Assembly (NCBI RefSeq): GCF_943846705.1
Contig: NZ_OX044366.1
Span: 1,364,001 to 1,428,000 of the forward strand
Direction: 5' to 3'
DNA from: an uncultured Pseudomonas sp.
Lineage (GTDB): Bacteria > Pseudomonadota > Gammaproteobacteria > Pseudomonadales > Pseudomonadaceae
Length of the DNA stretch: 64,000 nucleotides
Position 1 is the stretch's first letter, and every line of letters starts with the position of its first letter. Below the pieces are notes generated by a model that had not been told where the DNA came from, searched no databases, and worked only from the letters and a program-made list of their open reading frames with translations. Shown here piece by piece: positions 8,264-17,658 of this stretch. The translations under genes were made by a program, and so were the position numbers.

Positions 8264-8361
8264 ATTTTAACGGGTTGCTCGTTAGGCCATCAGGAACAGG
8301 GGCTAATCCACAGGCCGTATGACGGCAGGCAGTATTGCACATAGTGTGCGATTTAAAGAAC

Positions 8362-8372
8362 TGGTCATACCA
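8362..8372. promoter_or_regulatory. TGGTnnnACCA operator in the glcC-glcD gap
   Basis: Sequence TGGTCATACCA, flanked by C and G (CTGGTCATACCAG), is a second perfect FadR/GlcC-type palindrome. It lies about 113 bp upstream of glcD and 99 bp from the first site, a suitable place for control of the divergent glc promoters. Confidence 0.7.
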
Positions 8373-8456
8373 GTGCTTGAGGCGATAGACGTTCGGCGTC
8401 TGAAGCACTACACATAGGCCATAACTAAGCAGGCCGGGTCGCTACCGGTGTTGCAC

Positions 8457-8464
8457 AAAAACAA
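8457..8464 (+). promoter_or_regulatory. Candidate Hfq/Crc (CA) motif in the glcD leader
   Basis: AAAAACAA fits AAnAAnAA, the A-rich motif bound by Hfq with Crc in Pseudomonas mRNAs. It ends 21 bp before the glcD ATG, just upstream of the GAGAAAG ribosome site. Role in translation block during catabolite repression is inferred. Confidence 0.45.
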
Positions 8465-8485
8465 CGTCACGCGAGAAAGCCTGCC

Positions 8486-9985
8486 ATGAGTATTCTGTAC
8501 GACGAGCGCGTTGATGGGGCATTGCCCACGGTCGATAAGCCAGCCCTGCTGGCTGCTCTGCGTGAGTTGCTTCCAGATATGGAAGTGCTGCACACCCAGG
8601 AAGACCTCAAGCCCTACGAGTGCGATGGGCTCTCCGCCTACACCACCACGCCCATGCTGGTGGTACTGCCTGAGCGCATTGAGCAAGTCGAGCGCCTGCT
8701 CAAACTCTGTTATCAGCGCAATGTTCCCGTGGTCGCACGCGGCGCCGGTACGGGCCTGTCGGGCGGTGCCTTACCTCTGACCCAAGGCGTGCTGCTGGTG
8801 ATGGCGCGCTTCAAGCACATTCTTGAGGTCAACCCCGAAGGGCGTTTTGCGCGGGTTCAGCCCGGCGTACGCAACCTGGCCATCTCCCAGGCAGCGGCCC
8901 CTTACGACCTCTACTACGCCCCAGACCCGTCTTCGCAAATCGCCTGTTCGATCGGTGGCAACGTCGCCGAGAACGCTGGTGGTGTGCACTGCCTGAAATA
9001 CGGCCTGACCGTGCACAACCTGCTCAAGGTGGACATCCTCACGGTTGAAGGCGAGCGCATGACCCTGGGCAGCGACGCCCTGGATTCACCGGGGTTCGAC
9101 CTGCTCGCCTTGTTCACCGGTTCCGAAGGCATGCTTGGGATCATCACCGAAGTCACGGTCAAACTGCTGCCCAAGCCGCAGGTGGCGAAAGTGCTGCTCG
9201 CCAGCTTTGACTCGGTGGAGAAAGCCGGCCGTGCGGTGGGCGAAATCATCGCTGCCGGCATCATCCCCGGCGGCCTGGAGATGATGGACAACCTGGCGAT
9301 TCGCGCCGCCGAAGACTTTATCCGCGCCGGCTACCCGGTTGAGGCCGAAGCGATTTTGTTGTGTGAACTGGACGGTGTCGAAGCCGACGTGCATGACGAA
9401 TGCGCCCGCGTTGAAGCCGTACTGACCCAGGCCGGGGCGACCGAAGTGCGCCTGGCCCGTGATGAAGCCGAGCGCGTCAAGTTCTGGGCCGGGCGCAAGA
9501 ATGCCTTCCCGGCGGTCGGGCGGATCTCGCCGGATTATTACTGCATGGACGGCACCATCCCGCGCCGTGAGCTGCCGGGGGTGCTCAAGGGCATCAGCGA
9601 TTTGTCCGCAGAATTTGGCCTGCGCGTGGCCAACGTATTCCATGCCGGTGACGGCAACATGCACCCGCTGATCCTGTTTGATGCCAACCAGCCTGGCGAG
9701 TTGGAGCGCGCTGAGGCCTTGGGCGGCAAGATCCTCGAACTCTGCGTCAAGGTCGGTGGCAGCATCACCGGCGAGCACGGCGTGGGCCGCGAGAAGATCA
9801 ACCAGATGTGCGCCCAGTTCAACAGTGACGAGCTGACCTTGTTCCATGCGGTGAAAGCGGCCTTCGATCCGAGTGGCCTGCTCAACCCCGGTAAGAACAT
9901 TCCGACCCTGCACCGCTGCGCCGAATTCGGCTCCATGCACGTGCACCACGGCAAGCTGCCTTTCCCTGAACTGGAGCGTTTCTGA
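8486..9985 (+). CDS. glcD: GlcD, glycolate oxidase FAD subunit
   Basis: 499 aa. An FAD-binding PCMH domain at about 55-235 carries the pyrophosphate loop GAGTGLSGGALP and CSIGGNVAENAGG. The FAD-oxidase C-terminal domain follows, with HAGDGNMHPL and SITGEHGVGREKI, and the tail NPGKNIP. It is the catalytic flavoprotein of the GlcDEF complex that oxidises glycolate (and often D-lactate) to glyoxylate and passes electrons to the quinone pool at the membrane. First gene of glcDEFGB. The next gene starts inside its stop codon (TGATG), which implies translational coupling. Confidence 0.97.
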   Translation: MSILYDERVDGALPTVDKPALLAALRELLPDMEVLHTQEDLKPYECDGLSAYTTTPMLVVLPERIEQVERLLKLCYQRNVPVVARGAGTGLSGGALPLTQGVLLVMARFKHILEVNPEGRFARVQPGVRNLAISQAAAPYDLYYAPDPSSQIACSIGGNVAENAGGVHCLKYGLTVHNLLKVDILTVEGERMTLGSDALDSPGFDLLALFTGSEGMLGIITEVTVKLLPKPQVAKVLLASFDSVEKAGRAVGEIIAAGIIPGGLEMMDNLAIRAAEDFIRAGYPVEAEAILLCELDGVEADVHDECARVEAVLTQAGATEVRLARDEAERVKFWAGRKNAFPAVGRISPDYYCMDGTIPRRELPGVLKGISDLSAEFGLRVANVFHAGDGNMHPLILFDANQPGELERAEALGGKILELCVKVGGSITGEHGVGREKINQMCAQFNSDELTLFHAVKAAFDPSGLLNPGKNIPTLHRCAEFGSMHVHHGKLPFPELERF

Positions 9986-11049
9986 TGGTTATGCGTCACG
10001 ACTTCGATGCCAGTGCGGCGCTGCTGGAACAAGTCAATCACGCCCTCAACAGCGCCACTGCGCTGCGCATTCAGGGCGGCAACAGCAAGGCGTTTCTCGG
10101 TCGCAAGGTCGAGGGCGAAGTGCTCGATACCCGCGCACATCGCGGCATCGTTAGCTATGACCCAACCGAGCTGGTGATTACTGCGCGCGCCGGCACGCCG
10201 CTGGCTGAGCTGGAAGCGGTGCTGGGCGAGGCGGGGCAGATGCTCACCTGCGAGCCCGCGCAATACGCTGGCGCGGCGACCCTGGGCGGCATGGTGGCTG
10301 CCGGCTTGTCGGGCCCGCGCCGGCCGTGGTCCGGTGCGGTACGCGACCTGGTGCTGGGCACGCGCTTGATCACCGGCATGGGCAAGCACCTGCGCTTTGG
10401 TGGTGAGGTGATGAAGAACGTCGCCGGCTACGACCTCTCGCGCCTGCTCGCCGGCAGCTTCGGCTGCCTGGGGGTGATCACCGAGGTGTCGCTCAAGGTG
10501 CTGCCCAAGCCGCGCCAGTGCCTCAGCCTGCGCTTGGAAATGGATGCAGCTTTTGCCCTGCAAAAACTCGCCGAGTGGGGCCAGCAGCCGATTCCACTGA
10601 GCGCCGCCAGTCATGACGGCCGTGCCCTGCATCTGCGCCTGGAAGGTGGCGAAGGCTCGGTGGCAGCGGCCCGTGAGCGCCTCGGTGGGGAGCTGCTGGA
10701 GAGCGCTTACTGGGCGGGCCTGCGCGAGCAGCGCCTGGACTTCTTCGCGGATCCACGGCCGCTGTGGCGTTTGTCCGTGCCGAGCCACACCGGCGTGCTG
10801 GTGCTGCCCGGCGAACAGCTGATCGATTGGGGCGGCGCGCAGCGCTGGCTGAAATCCGATGCTGATGCCGCGTTGATTCGCCAAAGCGTTGCCGCAGTCG
10901 GAGGGCACGCCACCTGCTTCACCGCTGGCCACTGTGACAGCCCGTTCCAGCCGCTGGCCGCGCCGCTGCTGCGTTATCACCGCCAGCTGAAAACCCAGCT
11001 CGACCCCCAGGGCATCTTCAACCCTGGCCGTATGTATTCCGAGGTATAA
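9985..11049 (+). CDS. glcE: GlcE, glycolate oxidase second FAD-binding subunit
   Basis: 354 aa. It is a shorter relative of GlcD: an FAD-binding PCMH fold with GGMVAAGLSGPRRPWSGAVR and GEVMKNVAGYDLSRLLAGS, and a reduced C-terminal domain ending NPGRMYSEV. All of glcD, glcE and glcF are needed for oxidase activity in E. coli. The start ATG overlaps the glcD stop by one base; a second in-frame ATG two codons later (9991) is an alternative. glcF follows after 3 bp. Confidence 0.95.
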   Translation: MVMRHDFDASAALLEQVNHALNSATALRIQGGNSKAFLGRKVEGEVLDTRAHRGIVSYDPTELVITARAGTPLAELEAVLGEAGQMLTCEPAQYAGAATLGGMVAAGLSGPRRPWSGAVRDLVLGTRLITGMGKHLRFGGEVMKNVAGYDLSRLLAGSFGCLGVITEVSLKVLPKPRQCLSLRLEMDAAFALQKLAEWGQQPIPLSAASHDGRALHLRLEGGEGSVAAARERLGGELLESAYWAGLREQRLDFFADPRPLWRLSVPSHTGVLVLPGEQLIDWGGAQRWLKSDADAALIRQSVAAVGGHATCFTAGHCDSPFQPLAAPLLRYHRQLKTQLDPQGIFNPGRMYSEV

Positions 11050-11052
11050 GCC

Positions 11053-12270
11053 GTGCAGACCAACCTGAGTGAACACGCCAAAAGTCTGCCGCGCGCCGAG
11101 GAAGCCGAAAGCATCCTGCGCAGCTGCGTGCATTGCGGCTTCTGCAACGCCACCTGCCCGACCTATCAGCTGCTCGGCGACGAGCTGGATGGGCCGCGCG
11201 GGCGTATCTACCTGATCAAACAGGTGCTCGAAGGCAACGAAGTCACCGCCAAGACTCAGCTGCACCTGGACCGCTGCCTGACCTGCCGCAACTGTGAAAC
11301 CACCTGCCCGTCGGGTGTGCAGTACCACAACCTGCTGGACATTGGCCGCGCCGTGGTCGATGCCGCCGTGCCGCGCCCGTTGACCCAGCGCTTGTTGCGC
11401 GAAAGCCTGCGCGCGGTGGTGCCGAATGCCACCCTGTTCAAAGGCCTGACCCAGGTCGGTCAGGTGTTCCGGCCGCTGTTGCCGGCCAGCCTCAAGGCCA
11501 AGTTGCCCCGTGCTGTGAGTGTCGCCAAGCCACGCCCCGAACCGCGTCATGTGCGCCGTGTGCTGATGCTCGAAGGCTGCGTGCAGCCTGGTTTGGCACC
11601 CAACACCAATGCCGCCACGGCGCGGGTGCTCGATCGCCTGAAGATCAGCGTCACGCCGATCCATGAGGCCGGGTGCTGCGGCGCGGTGGATTACCACCTC
11701 AACGCCCAAGAGCAAGGCTTGCAGCGTGCGCGGAAAAATATCGACGCCTGGTGGCCGGCCATCGAGCAAGGCGCTGAGGCCATCGTGCAAACCGCCAGCG
11801 GTTGCGGTGCCTTCGTCAAAGACTATGGCCACATGCTGGCGCAAGACCCGGCCTATGCCGAGAAGGCCAAGCGCGTCAGCGCCCTGGCCAAAGACCTGGT
11901 TGAGGTGCTCAGCGGCGAACCGCTGGAGCAGCTCGGTGTGCTCGCCGACAAGCGCCTGGCGTTCCATTGCCCCTGCACCTTGCAGCATGCACAGAAGCTT
12001 GGCGGCGCCGTTGAGGGCGTGCTCGGACGTCTCGGTTTTGGCCTCACGGCCGTGCCCGACAGCCACCTGTGCTGCGGCTCGGCGGGGACCTATTCGCTGA
12101 CCCAGCCGGAGCTGTCCAAACAGCTGCGCGACAACAAAATGAATGCCCTGGAAAGCGGCAAGCCGGAGGTGATCGTCACCGCCAATATCGGTTGCCAAAC
12201 CCACCTCGACGGCGCCGGCCGCACCCCTGTGCGGCACTGGATCGAAATCGTCGAAGAAGCCCTTAATTAA
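11053..12270 (+). CDS. glcF: GlcF, glycolate oxidase iron-sulfur subunit
   Basis: 405 aa, GTG start 3 bp after glcE. Two ferredoxin-type 4Fe-4S motifs lie near the N-terminus (CVHCGFCNATCPTY and CLTCRNCETTCPSG). Two Cys-rich CCG domains follow (EAGCCGAVDYH and SHLCCGSAGTYSL with their partner cysteines). It transfers electrons from the flavin subunits to the quinone pool. The domain layout is the same as in GlpC and LldE-type proteins; the position after glcDE decides the assignment. Confidence 0.97.
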   Translation: MQTNLSEHAKSLPRAEEAESILRSCVHCGFCNATCPTYQLLGDELDGPRGRIYLIKQVLEGNEVTAKTQLHLDRCLTCRNCETTCPSGVQYHNLLDIGRAVVDAAVPRPLTQRLLRESLRAVVPNATLFKGLTQVGQVFRPLLPASLKAKLPRAVSVAKPRPEPRHVRRVLMLEGCVQPGLAPNTNAATARVLDRLKISVTPIHEAGCCGAVDYHLNAQEQGLQRARKNIDAWWPAIEQGAEAIVQTASGCGAFVKDYGHMLAQDPAYAEKAKRVSALAKDLVEVLSGEPLEQLGVLADKRLAFHCPCTLQHAQKLGGAVEGVLGRLGFGLTAVPDSHLCCGSAGTYSLTQPELSKQLRDNKMNALESGKPEVIVTANIGCQTHLDGAGRTPVRHWIEIVEEALN

Positions 12271-12282
12271 TTGGAGAACACC

Positions 12283-12684
12283 ATGCACAGCAAAGCCGTA
12301 CTGAGCCAGACCGATGTCAGCCGCATGCTCGCCGCTGCTCGCAGCGAAGCCGAGAAAAACAACTGGGCAGTGACCATCAGCGTGGTGGATGACGGCGGCC
12401 ACCCGCTGGCCCTGGAGCGACTCGACGGTTGCGCGCCGATTGGTGCCTACATTGCCAGCGAGAAAGCCCGCAGCGCCGCCCTCGGCCGCCGCGAAACCAA
12501 GGGTTTTGAGGAGATGGTCAATGGCGGGCGCACGGCATTTCTCTCCGCGCCGCTGGTGACCTCGCTGGAAGGCGGCGTGCCAGTCATCGTTGATGGCCAG
12601 GTCGTCGGCGCACTGGGCGTTTCCGGGGTCAAGGCTGAGCAAGATGCCCAAGTGGCCAAAGCCGGTATCGCCGCACTGAGCTGA
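12283..12684 (+). CDS. glcG: GlcG, heme-degrading/HbpS-like accessory protein
   Basis: 133 aa, DUF336 (GlcG/HbpS family), with the core VTISVVDDGGHPLALERLDG and the C-terminal VGALGVSGVKAEQDAQVAKAG. The frame is open from a TTG at 12271, but the ATG at 12283 has the ribosome site GGAGA about 5 bp upstream and is preferred. glcG sits between glcF and glcB as in E. coli and Pseudomonas. Its biochemical role is not established; related proteins bind heme or cobalamin. Confidence 0.92.
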   Translation: MHSKAVLSQTDVSRMLAAARSEAEKNNWAVTISVVDDGGHPLALERLDGCAPIGAYIASEKARSAALGRRETKGFEEMVNGGRTAFLSAPLVTSLEGGVPVIVDGQVVGALGVSGVKAEQDAQVAKAGIAALS

Positions 12685-12761
12685 CGGGCTGTTGAGGCGG
12701 TCCCTGAGTGGCCGCGCGGGCGCCTAGCGCCGAACATGTAGTGATTTTAGGAGAGTGGAAA

Positions 12762-14942
12762 ATGACCGATCGCGTGAACTGCCAGCGCCTGCAAGTGGCC
12801 GCCAATCTGCAACGTTTTGTCGACGAGGAAGTGCTGCCAGGTAGCGGCATCGAGCGCGAGGCATTCTGGGCCGGCTTCGATGCCCTGGTGCACGACCTTG
12901 CGCCGCTGAATCGAGCGTTGCTGGCCGAGCGCGATGCCCTGCAAGTCCAACTGGACACCTGGCACCGCGAGCACCCGGGTTCAATTAGTGACATGCCGGC
13001 CTACCGCGCCTTCCTTGAATCCATTGGCTACCTGCTGCCACAGCCGGACAGCGTGCAAGCCAGCACCGCTAACGTCGACAGCGAAATCGCCACTCAGGCC
13101 GGCCCGCAGCTGGTGGTGCCAGTGATGAACGCGCGCTACGCGCTGAATGCTGCCAACGCCCGTTGGGGGTCGCTGTATGACGCCCTGTATGGCACCGACG
13201 CCATCAGCGAAGACGGTGGTGCGCAGAAGGGCCCAGGTTACAACCAGGTACGCGGCGACAAGGTGATTGCCTTCGCCCGCGCCTTCCTCGATCAAACTGC
13301 GCCGTTGGCGACAGGCTCCCACGTTGATTCGACCCGCTATCAGGTGGTTGACGGCCAGCTGCAAGTGACCCTGAAAGATGGCAGACAAAGCGGCCTGGCT
13401 CAGGCTGACAAGTTTGTCGGCTACCAGGGCGAGGCCAACGCGCCGACCGCCGTGCTGCTGAAAAGCAACGGCCTGCACGTAGAAATTCAGATTGATGCCA
13501 GCAGCCAGATCGGTGCGACCGACGCGGCTGGGGTAAAAGACCTGCTGCTCGAGTCCGCGCTGTCGACCATCCTCGACTGTGAAGACTCGGTGGCGGCGGT
13601 CGATGCGGCCGACAAGGTGGTGATCTACCGCAACTGGCTCGGCCTGATGAAGGGCAACCTCAGCGAAGAGCTGGAGAAGGGCGGCAAGCGCATTGTCCGA
13701 CGGCTTAACCCGGACCGCGCCTACACCGCCGCTGCCGGCGGCGAGTTGACGCTGCACGGTCGCTCACTGCTGTTCGTGCGTAACGTCGGCCACCTGATGA
13801 GCAACCCGGCGATCCTCGACGGCGAAGGCAATGAGATCCCCGAGGGCATTCTCGATGGCGTGATGACCAGCCTGTGCGCCTTGCACGACCTGCAGCGTCG
13901 CGGTAACTCGCGCACTGGCAGCGTCTACATCGTCAAGCCGAAGATGCACGGCCCGGCCGAAGTGGCCTTCGCCGACCAGCTGTTCGGCCGTATCGAAGAC
14001 CTGCTCAAGCTGCCGCGGCATACCCTGAAAATGGGCATCATGGACGAGGAGCGCCGCACCAGTATCAACCTCAAGGCCTGCATCGCCGCCGCCGGCGCGC
14101 GGGTGGCCTTTATCAACACCGGCTTCCTCGACCGCACCGGCGACGAGATGCATACCGCCATGGAGGCCGGCGCCATGCTGCGCAAGGGCGACATGAAGAG
14201 CAGCGCCTGGATCCAGGCCTACGAGCGCAACAACGTGCTGGTGGGGCTGAGCTGCGGCCTGCGTGGTCGTGCGCAGATCGGCAAGGGCATGTGGGCCATG
14301 CCGGACCTGATGGCCGCCATGCTTGAGCAGAAAATTGGCCACCCCAAGGCCGGTGCCAACACCGCCTGGGTGCCGTCGCCGACCGCTGCGACCCTGCACG
14401 CCATGCACTACCACCAGGTGGACGTGCAGGCCGTGCAGCGTGAGTTGGAGGCCATCAACTTGGCCAGCCAGCGTGACGAACTGCTTAACGGTTTGCTCAG
14501 CGTGCCCGTGGCGGCCGAGCGTAACTGGAGCGCCAGCCAGATTCAGGAAGAGTTGGACAACAACTGCCAGGGCATCCTCGGCTATGTGGTGCGCTGGGTT
14601 GAGCAGGGCGTAGGGTGCTCCAAGGTCCCGGACATCCACAACGTCGGCTTGATGGAAGACCGCGCGACCCTGCGTATCTCCAGCCAGCACATTGCCAACT
14701 GGCTGCACCACGGGGTGATCAGTGAGGCCCAGGTGCGGGAGTCGCTGGAGCGCATGGCCAAGGTGGTTGATCAGCAGAACGCCGGTGATAGCGCCTACCG
14801 GCCGATGGCGGCGGATTACGCGAGGTCAGCTGCCTTCCAGGCCGCCAGTGATCTGGTGTTCAAGGGGCGCGAGCAGCCGAGCGGCTACACCGAACCATTG
14901 CTGCATGCCTGGCGTCTGCGCTTCAAGCAGCAGGAGGGCTAA
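12762..14942 (+). CDS. glcB: GlcB, malate synthase G
   Basis: 726 aa, normal for the monomeric G isoform (about 720 aa). Recognisable parts are [54 protein letters not shown], and the C-terminal [20 protein letters not shown] with the catalytic Asp. It condenses glyoxylate with acetyl-CoA to form malate and so uses the product of GlcDEF. The ATG at 12762 has TAGGAGAG upstream; the 18 extra upstream codons are not like the family. Followed by a long terminator hairpin. Confidence 0.98.
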   Translation: MTDRVNCQRLQVAANLQRFVDEEVLPGSGIEREAFWAGFDALVHDLAPLNRALLAERDALQVQLDTWHREHPGSISDMPAYRAFLESIGYLLPQPDSVQASTANVDSEIATQAGPQLVVPVMNARYALNAANARWGSLYDALYGTDAISEDGGAQKGPGYNQVRGDKVIAFARAFLDQTAPLATGSHVDSTRYQVVDGQLQVTLKDGRQSGLAQADKFVGYQGEANAPTAVLLKSNGLHVEIQIDASSQIGATDAAGVKDLLLESALSTILDCEDSVAAVDAADKVVIYRNWLGLMKGNLSEELEKGGKRIVRRLNPDRAYTAAAGGELTLHGRSLLFVRNVGHLMSNPAILDGEGNEIPEGILDGVMTSLCALHDLQRRGNSRTGSVYIVKPKMHGPAEVAFADQLFGRIEDLLKLPRHTLKMGIMDEERRTSINLKACIAAAGARVAFINTGFLDRTGDEMHTAMEAGAMLRKGDMKSSAWIQAYERNNVLVGLSCGLRGRAQIGKGMWAMPDLMAAMLEQKIGHPKAGANTAWVPSPTAATLHAMHYHQVDVQAVQRELEAINLASQRDELLNGLLSVPVAAERNWSASQIQEELDNNCQGILGYVVRWVEQGVGCSKVPDIHNVGLMEDRATLRISSQHIANWLHHGVISEAQVRESLERMAKVVDQQNAGDSAYRPMAADYARSAAFQAASDLVFKGREQPSGYTEPLLHAWRLRFKQQEG

Positions 14943-14962
14943 CCCGACCCGATTTATAAAAA

Positions 14963-14990
14963 CGCCCCGTCAGGCTTGCCTGCCGGGGCG
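14963..14990 (+). terminator. Terminator after glcB
   Basis: Stem CGCCCCG / CGGGGCG continues into CAGGC / GCCTG around a TT loop, with one T-C mismatch, 12 paired bases in all. It begins 20 bp after the glcB stop. The T-run is missing, so it may need Rho or act mainly to protect the 3' end. Confidence 0.65.
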
Positions 14991-15127
14991 CTTGAGCATT
15001 GGTGCCGGCCGGGGCAACAGCCCGGTCCGTCATCCAAGGATCTGCGCAGGTGTTGTTGAGGGTTTCTCGGCGGCCTGACAGGTCCCTATGCGTGGCACCG
15101 GGCATCCCCCGGAACACTGTGGTTCAC

Positions 15128-15135
15128 AATAACAA
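15128..15135 (+). promoter_or_regulatory. Candidate Hfq/Crc (CA) motif at the permease ribosome site
   Basis: AATAACAA fits AAnAAnAA and lies directly upstream of the AGGAACC ribosome site of the permease, whose ATG is at 15150. Such placement lets Hfq/Crc block translation. Inferred from motif and the nature of the gene. Confidence 0.5.
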
Positions 15136-15149
15136 ATAGGAACCTACTC

Positions 15150-16853
15150 ATGAGTCAAACACTGCTGTCGATACTGGCCTTCGTGCCGCTGGTACTGGCG
15201 GGTGTACTGCTGATCGGCTTTCGCTGGCCAGCCAAGTACGCCATGCCGGTGGTCTTCCTGCTCACCGCGATCATTGGTCTGACGGCCTGGGATATGTCCT
15301 TTAATCGGGTGCTGGCGTCCAGCCTGCAAGGCCTGATTCTTACCGCCGCGATCCTCTGGATCATCTTCGGCGCGATCCTGCTGCTTAATACCCTCAAGCA
15401 TTCGGGTGGCATCGCTGCCATCCGCCGCGGCTTCGCCACCATCACCCCGGACCGTCGGGTCCAGGCGCTGATCGTGGCGTGGCTGTTCGGTTGCTTTATC
15501 GAAGGTGCCTCGGGCTTTGGTACGCCTGCCGCCGTGGCGGCGCCGCTGTTGGTGGCCCTGGGCTTCCCGGCGCTGGCTGCAGTGGTACTGGGCATGATGG
15601 TGCAATCCACGCCGGTGTCCTTCGGCGCCGTGGGTACGCCGATTCTGGTCGGGGTGGCCGGTGGCCTGGACCAGGCGGGCATGAGTGCCCAACTGGCCGC
15701 GCTGGGCAGTAGCTGGGAGGTGTTCTTCCACCTGATCTTCTCGCGCGTGGCGATTACCCACGGCCTGATCGGCATCCTGATGCCACTGATCATGCTGTCG
15801 ATCATGACGCGCTTCTTCGGCAAGAATCAGTCCTGGAAAGAAGGCCTGGAAATGGCCCCGTTTGCCATTTTCACCGGCTTGGCGTTCGTCATCCCTTACA
15901 TCGCCGCTGGGGTATTCCTCGGGCCTGAGTTCCCGTCGATGATAGGTGCGATGGTGGGCTTGGCGATTGTCATCCCGGCGGCCAAGGCGGGCTTCCTGCT
16001 GCCTAAGACCGCTTGGGACTTTGCGCCGGCCAGCGAGTGGCCAGCCGAGTGGATGGGCAAGATCGAGATGAAGCTCGAAGACATCGCCGGTAAAACGCCG
16101 ATCTCGGTGCGCATGGCCTGGGCTCCTTATGTGCTGCTGGCGATTTTCCTGGTGGCGTCGCGGGTCTTCCCTGAGCTGAAGGCGGCCCTGCTGTCGGTCA
16201 GCTTCGGCTGGATCGACATCCTCGGTGAAACCGGTATCTCCGGCAAACTCGAGCCGCTGTACCTGCCGGGCGGCATTCTGTGCATGGTGGTGCTGGTCAC
16301 CGCGTTGCTGCACCGCATGCGCTTGTCCGAACTGGGCGCTGCTGTGCATGAGTCGAGCCGTACCCTGCTGGGCGCGGGTTTCGTGCTGATCTTCACCATC
16401 CCAATGGTGCGGATCCTGATCAACTCCGGGGTCAACGGTGCTGATCTGGTGTCGATGCCGGTGGCCATGGCGCAACTGGTGGCCGACAGCGTAGGCGGGG
16501 TTTATCCGTTCTTCGCCCCGGCAGTGGGTGCTCTGGGTGCCTTTATCGCCGGTTCCAACACCGTGTCTAACCTGATGCTGTCGCAGTTCCAGTTCAACGC
16601 GGCAGGCCTGCTCGGGTTGTCCGGGGCGATGATGGTGGCCGCGCAGTCGGTGGGTGCGGCGGCGGGTAACATGATTGCCATTCACAACGTGGTAGCGGCT
16701 TCGGCCACTGTCGGTCTGCTCGGTCGCGAAGGGATCACCCTGCGCAAGACCATCCTGCCGACCCTCTACTACCTCGTGGCAGCCGGTAGCATCACCATGA
16801 TTGCCATGTACGGCATGGGGATAGCCGATCCGCTGATGCAAGCGGCGGGTTAA
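15150..16853 (+). CDS. glcA: L-lactate permease family transporter, probable glycolate permease
   Basis: 567 aa, LctP family, 12-14 hydrophobic segments. Family signatures are [35 protein letters not shown] and [17 protein letters not shown]. Members take up L-lactate, D-lactate and glycolate by proton symport in the inner membrane. Position right after glcB, on the same strand, argues for glycolate as a main substrate (GlcA), but LldP-type lactate permeases are nearly as similar, so the substrate is inferred. It has its own leader with a CA motif, and the hairpin before it suggests separate transcription. Two strong hairpins follow it. Confidence 0.9.
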   Translation: MSQTLLSILAFVPLVLAGVLLIGFRWPAKYAMPVVFLLTAIIGLTAWDMSFNRVLASSLQGLILTAAILWIIFGAILLLNTLKHSGGIAAIRRGFATITPDRRVQALIVAWLFGCFIEGASGFGTPAAVAAPLLVALGFPALAAVVLGMMVQSTPVSFGAVGTPILVGVAGGLDQAGMSAQLAALGSSWEVFFHLIFSRVAITHGLIGILMPLIMLSIMTRFFGKNQSWKEGLEMAPFAIFTGLAFVIPYIAAGVFLGPEFPSMIGAMVGLAIVIPAAKAGFLLPKTAWDFAPASEWPAEWMGKIEMKLEDIAGKTPISVRMAWAPYVLLAIFLVASRVFPELKAALLSVSFGWIDILGETGISGKLEPLYLPGGILCMVVLVTALLHRMRLSELGAAVHESSRTLLGAGFVLIFTIPMVRILINSGVNGADLVSMPVAMAQLVADSVGGVYPFFAPAVGALGAFIAGSNTVSNLMLSQFQFNAAGLLGLSGAMMVAAQSVGAAAGNMIAIHNVVAASATVGLLGREGITLRKTILPTLYYLVAAGSITMIAMYGMGIADPLMQAAG

Positions 16854-16862
16854 TCGCCCACT

Positions 16863-16890
16863 CGTCTGCCCGCCACCCGGCGGGCAGACG
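16863..16890 (+). terminator. Hairpin after the permease gene
   Basis: A perfect 12-bp stem (CGTCTGCCCGCC / GGCGGGCAGACG) with a 4-base loop begins 10 bp after the permease stop. No T-run of its own; it forms a tandem with the next hairpin. Confidence 0.65.
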
Positions 16891-16902
16891 CCTATGTTGA
16901 TT

Positions 16903-16926
16903 GGCCGCCCGCAAGGCGGCCTTTCT
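16903..16926 (+). terminator. Second terminator after the permease gene
   Basis: Stem GGCCGCC / GGCGGCC with a 5-base loop, followed by TTTCT. Together with the preceding hairpin it forms a double terminator that isolates the rubredoxin genes. Confidence 0.6.
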
Positions 16927-17002
16927 CGTCTTGCGGCTTGGCGCACCTGCCCATATACGGTAGTTTCCCCGCGCAATAGCTGTGTGATCCCCTGAGGTAG
17001 TT

Positions 17003-17170
17003 ATGAAAAAGTGGCAATGTGTGGTCTGTGGGCTGGTTTACGACGAGAGCCAGGGCTGGCCTGATGAAGGCATCGCCGCCGGTACGCCATGGCAGGATGT
17101 GCCGGAAGACTGGCTGTGCCCTGACTGCGGCGTGGGTAAGCTGGATTTCGAAATGATCGAAATCGGCTAA
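17003..17170 (+). CDS. rubA: Rubredoxin (first copy)
   Basis: 55 aa. Iron ligands are C6 and C9 (CVVCG) and C39 and C42 (CPDCG), the single Fe(Cys)4 site of rubredoxins. It is a small cytoplasmic electron carrier that takes electrons from rubredoxin reductase (17659-18807) and passes them to alkane hydroxylase or other acceptors. The ribosome site GAGG lies just ahead of ATG 17003. It is about 80% identical by eye to the second copy, a tandem duplication kept in Pseudomonas (rubA1/rubA2). A terminator separates the two copies. Confidence 0.95.
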   Translation: MKKWQCVVCGLVYDESQGWPDEGIAAGTPWQDVPEDWLCPDCGVGKLDFEMIEIG

Positions 17171-17257
17171 GCCATTGTTGCCGATCGACGGCGCTCGCAA
17201 TGGCCGCCCGCGAGCTCGCAAAATTGGCCGCAGGTTAGGCGCTCAGGCTGTGAAAAG

Positions 17258-17281
17258 CGGCGACCTATGGGTCGCCGTTTT
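17258..17281 (+). terminator. Terminator between the two rubredoxin genes
   Basis: Stem CGGCGACC / GGTCGCCG with loop TATG followed by TTTT, a good intrinsic terminator. Next to it GCGCTCAG (17285-17292) pairs perfectly with CTGAGCGC (17300-17307). Another GCGCTCAG at 17239-17246 could pair with the same partner, enclosing the terminator. Confidence 0.75.
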
Positions 17282-17338
17282 GCTGCGCTCAGACACATAC
17301 TGAGCGCCTCGGGCGGGTTAACAAGTGGCGAGGTGGTT

Positions 17339-17506
17339 ATGCGCAAGTGGCAGTGTGTGGTGTGCGGTTTTATTTATGACGAGGCCCTCGGCTTGCCCGA
17401 GGAAGGCCTCGCCCCTGGCACCGCCTGGGAAGACATTCCCGCCGACTGGCTGTGCCCCGATTGCGGCGTCGGCAAGCAGGATTTCGAGATGATCGAAATC
17501 GCCTGA
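17339..17506 (+). CDS. rubA: Rubredoxin (second copy)
   Basis: 55 aa with C6, C9, C39 and C42 as iron ligands (CVVCG, CPDCG). The frame extends 24 codons upstream without a stop, but the ATG at 17339 gives exact alignment with the first copy and has AGGTGG upstream. The C-terminal [12 protein letters not shown] differs from the first copy in two positions. It is followed by a palindromic segment and then the rubredoxin reductase gene, with which it probably forms a transcription unit. Confidence 0.95.
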   Translation: MRKWQCVVCGFIYDEALGLPEEGLAPGTAWEDIPADWLCPDCGVGKQDFEMIEIA

Positions 17507-17507
17507 G

Positions 17508-17558
17508 AGCCTGTTGATGATCTGCTGCACGTCGCTCCTGCGGCGTTAAAAACAGGCT
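17508..17558. repeat. Inverted-repeat segment, possible interspersed element
   Basis: Perfect 8-bp arms AGCCTGTT (17508-17515) and AACAGGCT (17551-17558) enclose 35 bp. A further pair, ATCTGCT (17520-17526) and AGCAGAT (17586-17592), extends the symmetry to about 17592. It starts directly after the second rubredoxin stop codon. The style is that of a short intergenic repeat; only one copy is in the window, so the call is tentative. Confidence 0.45.
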
Positions 17559-17658
17559 TGCAGGTCTCTAGCTGGCGAGATCACGAGCAGATTCTTATCT
17601 ACGCGTCCTGAAATTTATTAGCGCCGCCGTTCTGCGCGGCCAGTGTGAGGAAAGCAAT

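Noticed and set aside
9538..12651. 1037-codon open frame on the minus strand opposite glcDEFG
   Set aside because: It is a shadow of GC-rich codon use. It is His/Gln/Ala/Gly-rich without domain motifs, crosses four well-supported genes, and has no ribosome site.
15144..16976. 610-codon open frame on the minus strand opposite the permease
   Set aside because: Arg/His/Gln-rich composition typical of antisense frames; the plus-strand permease has full family motifs.
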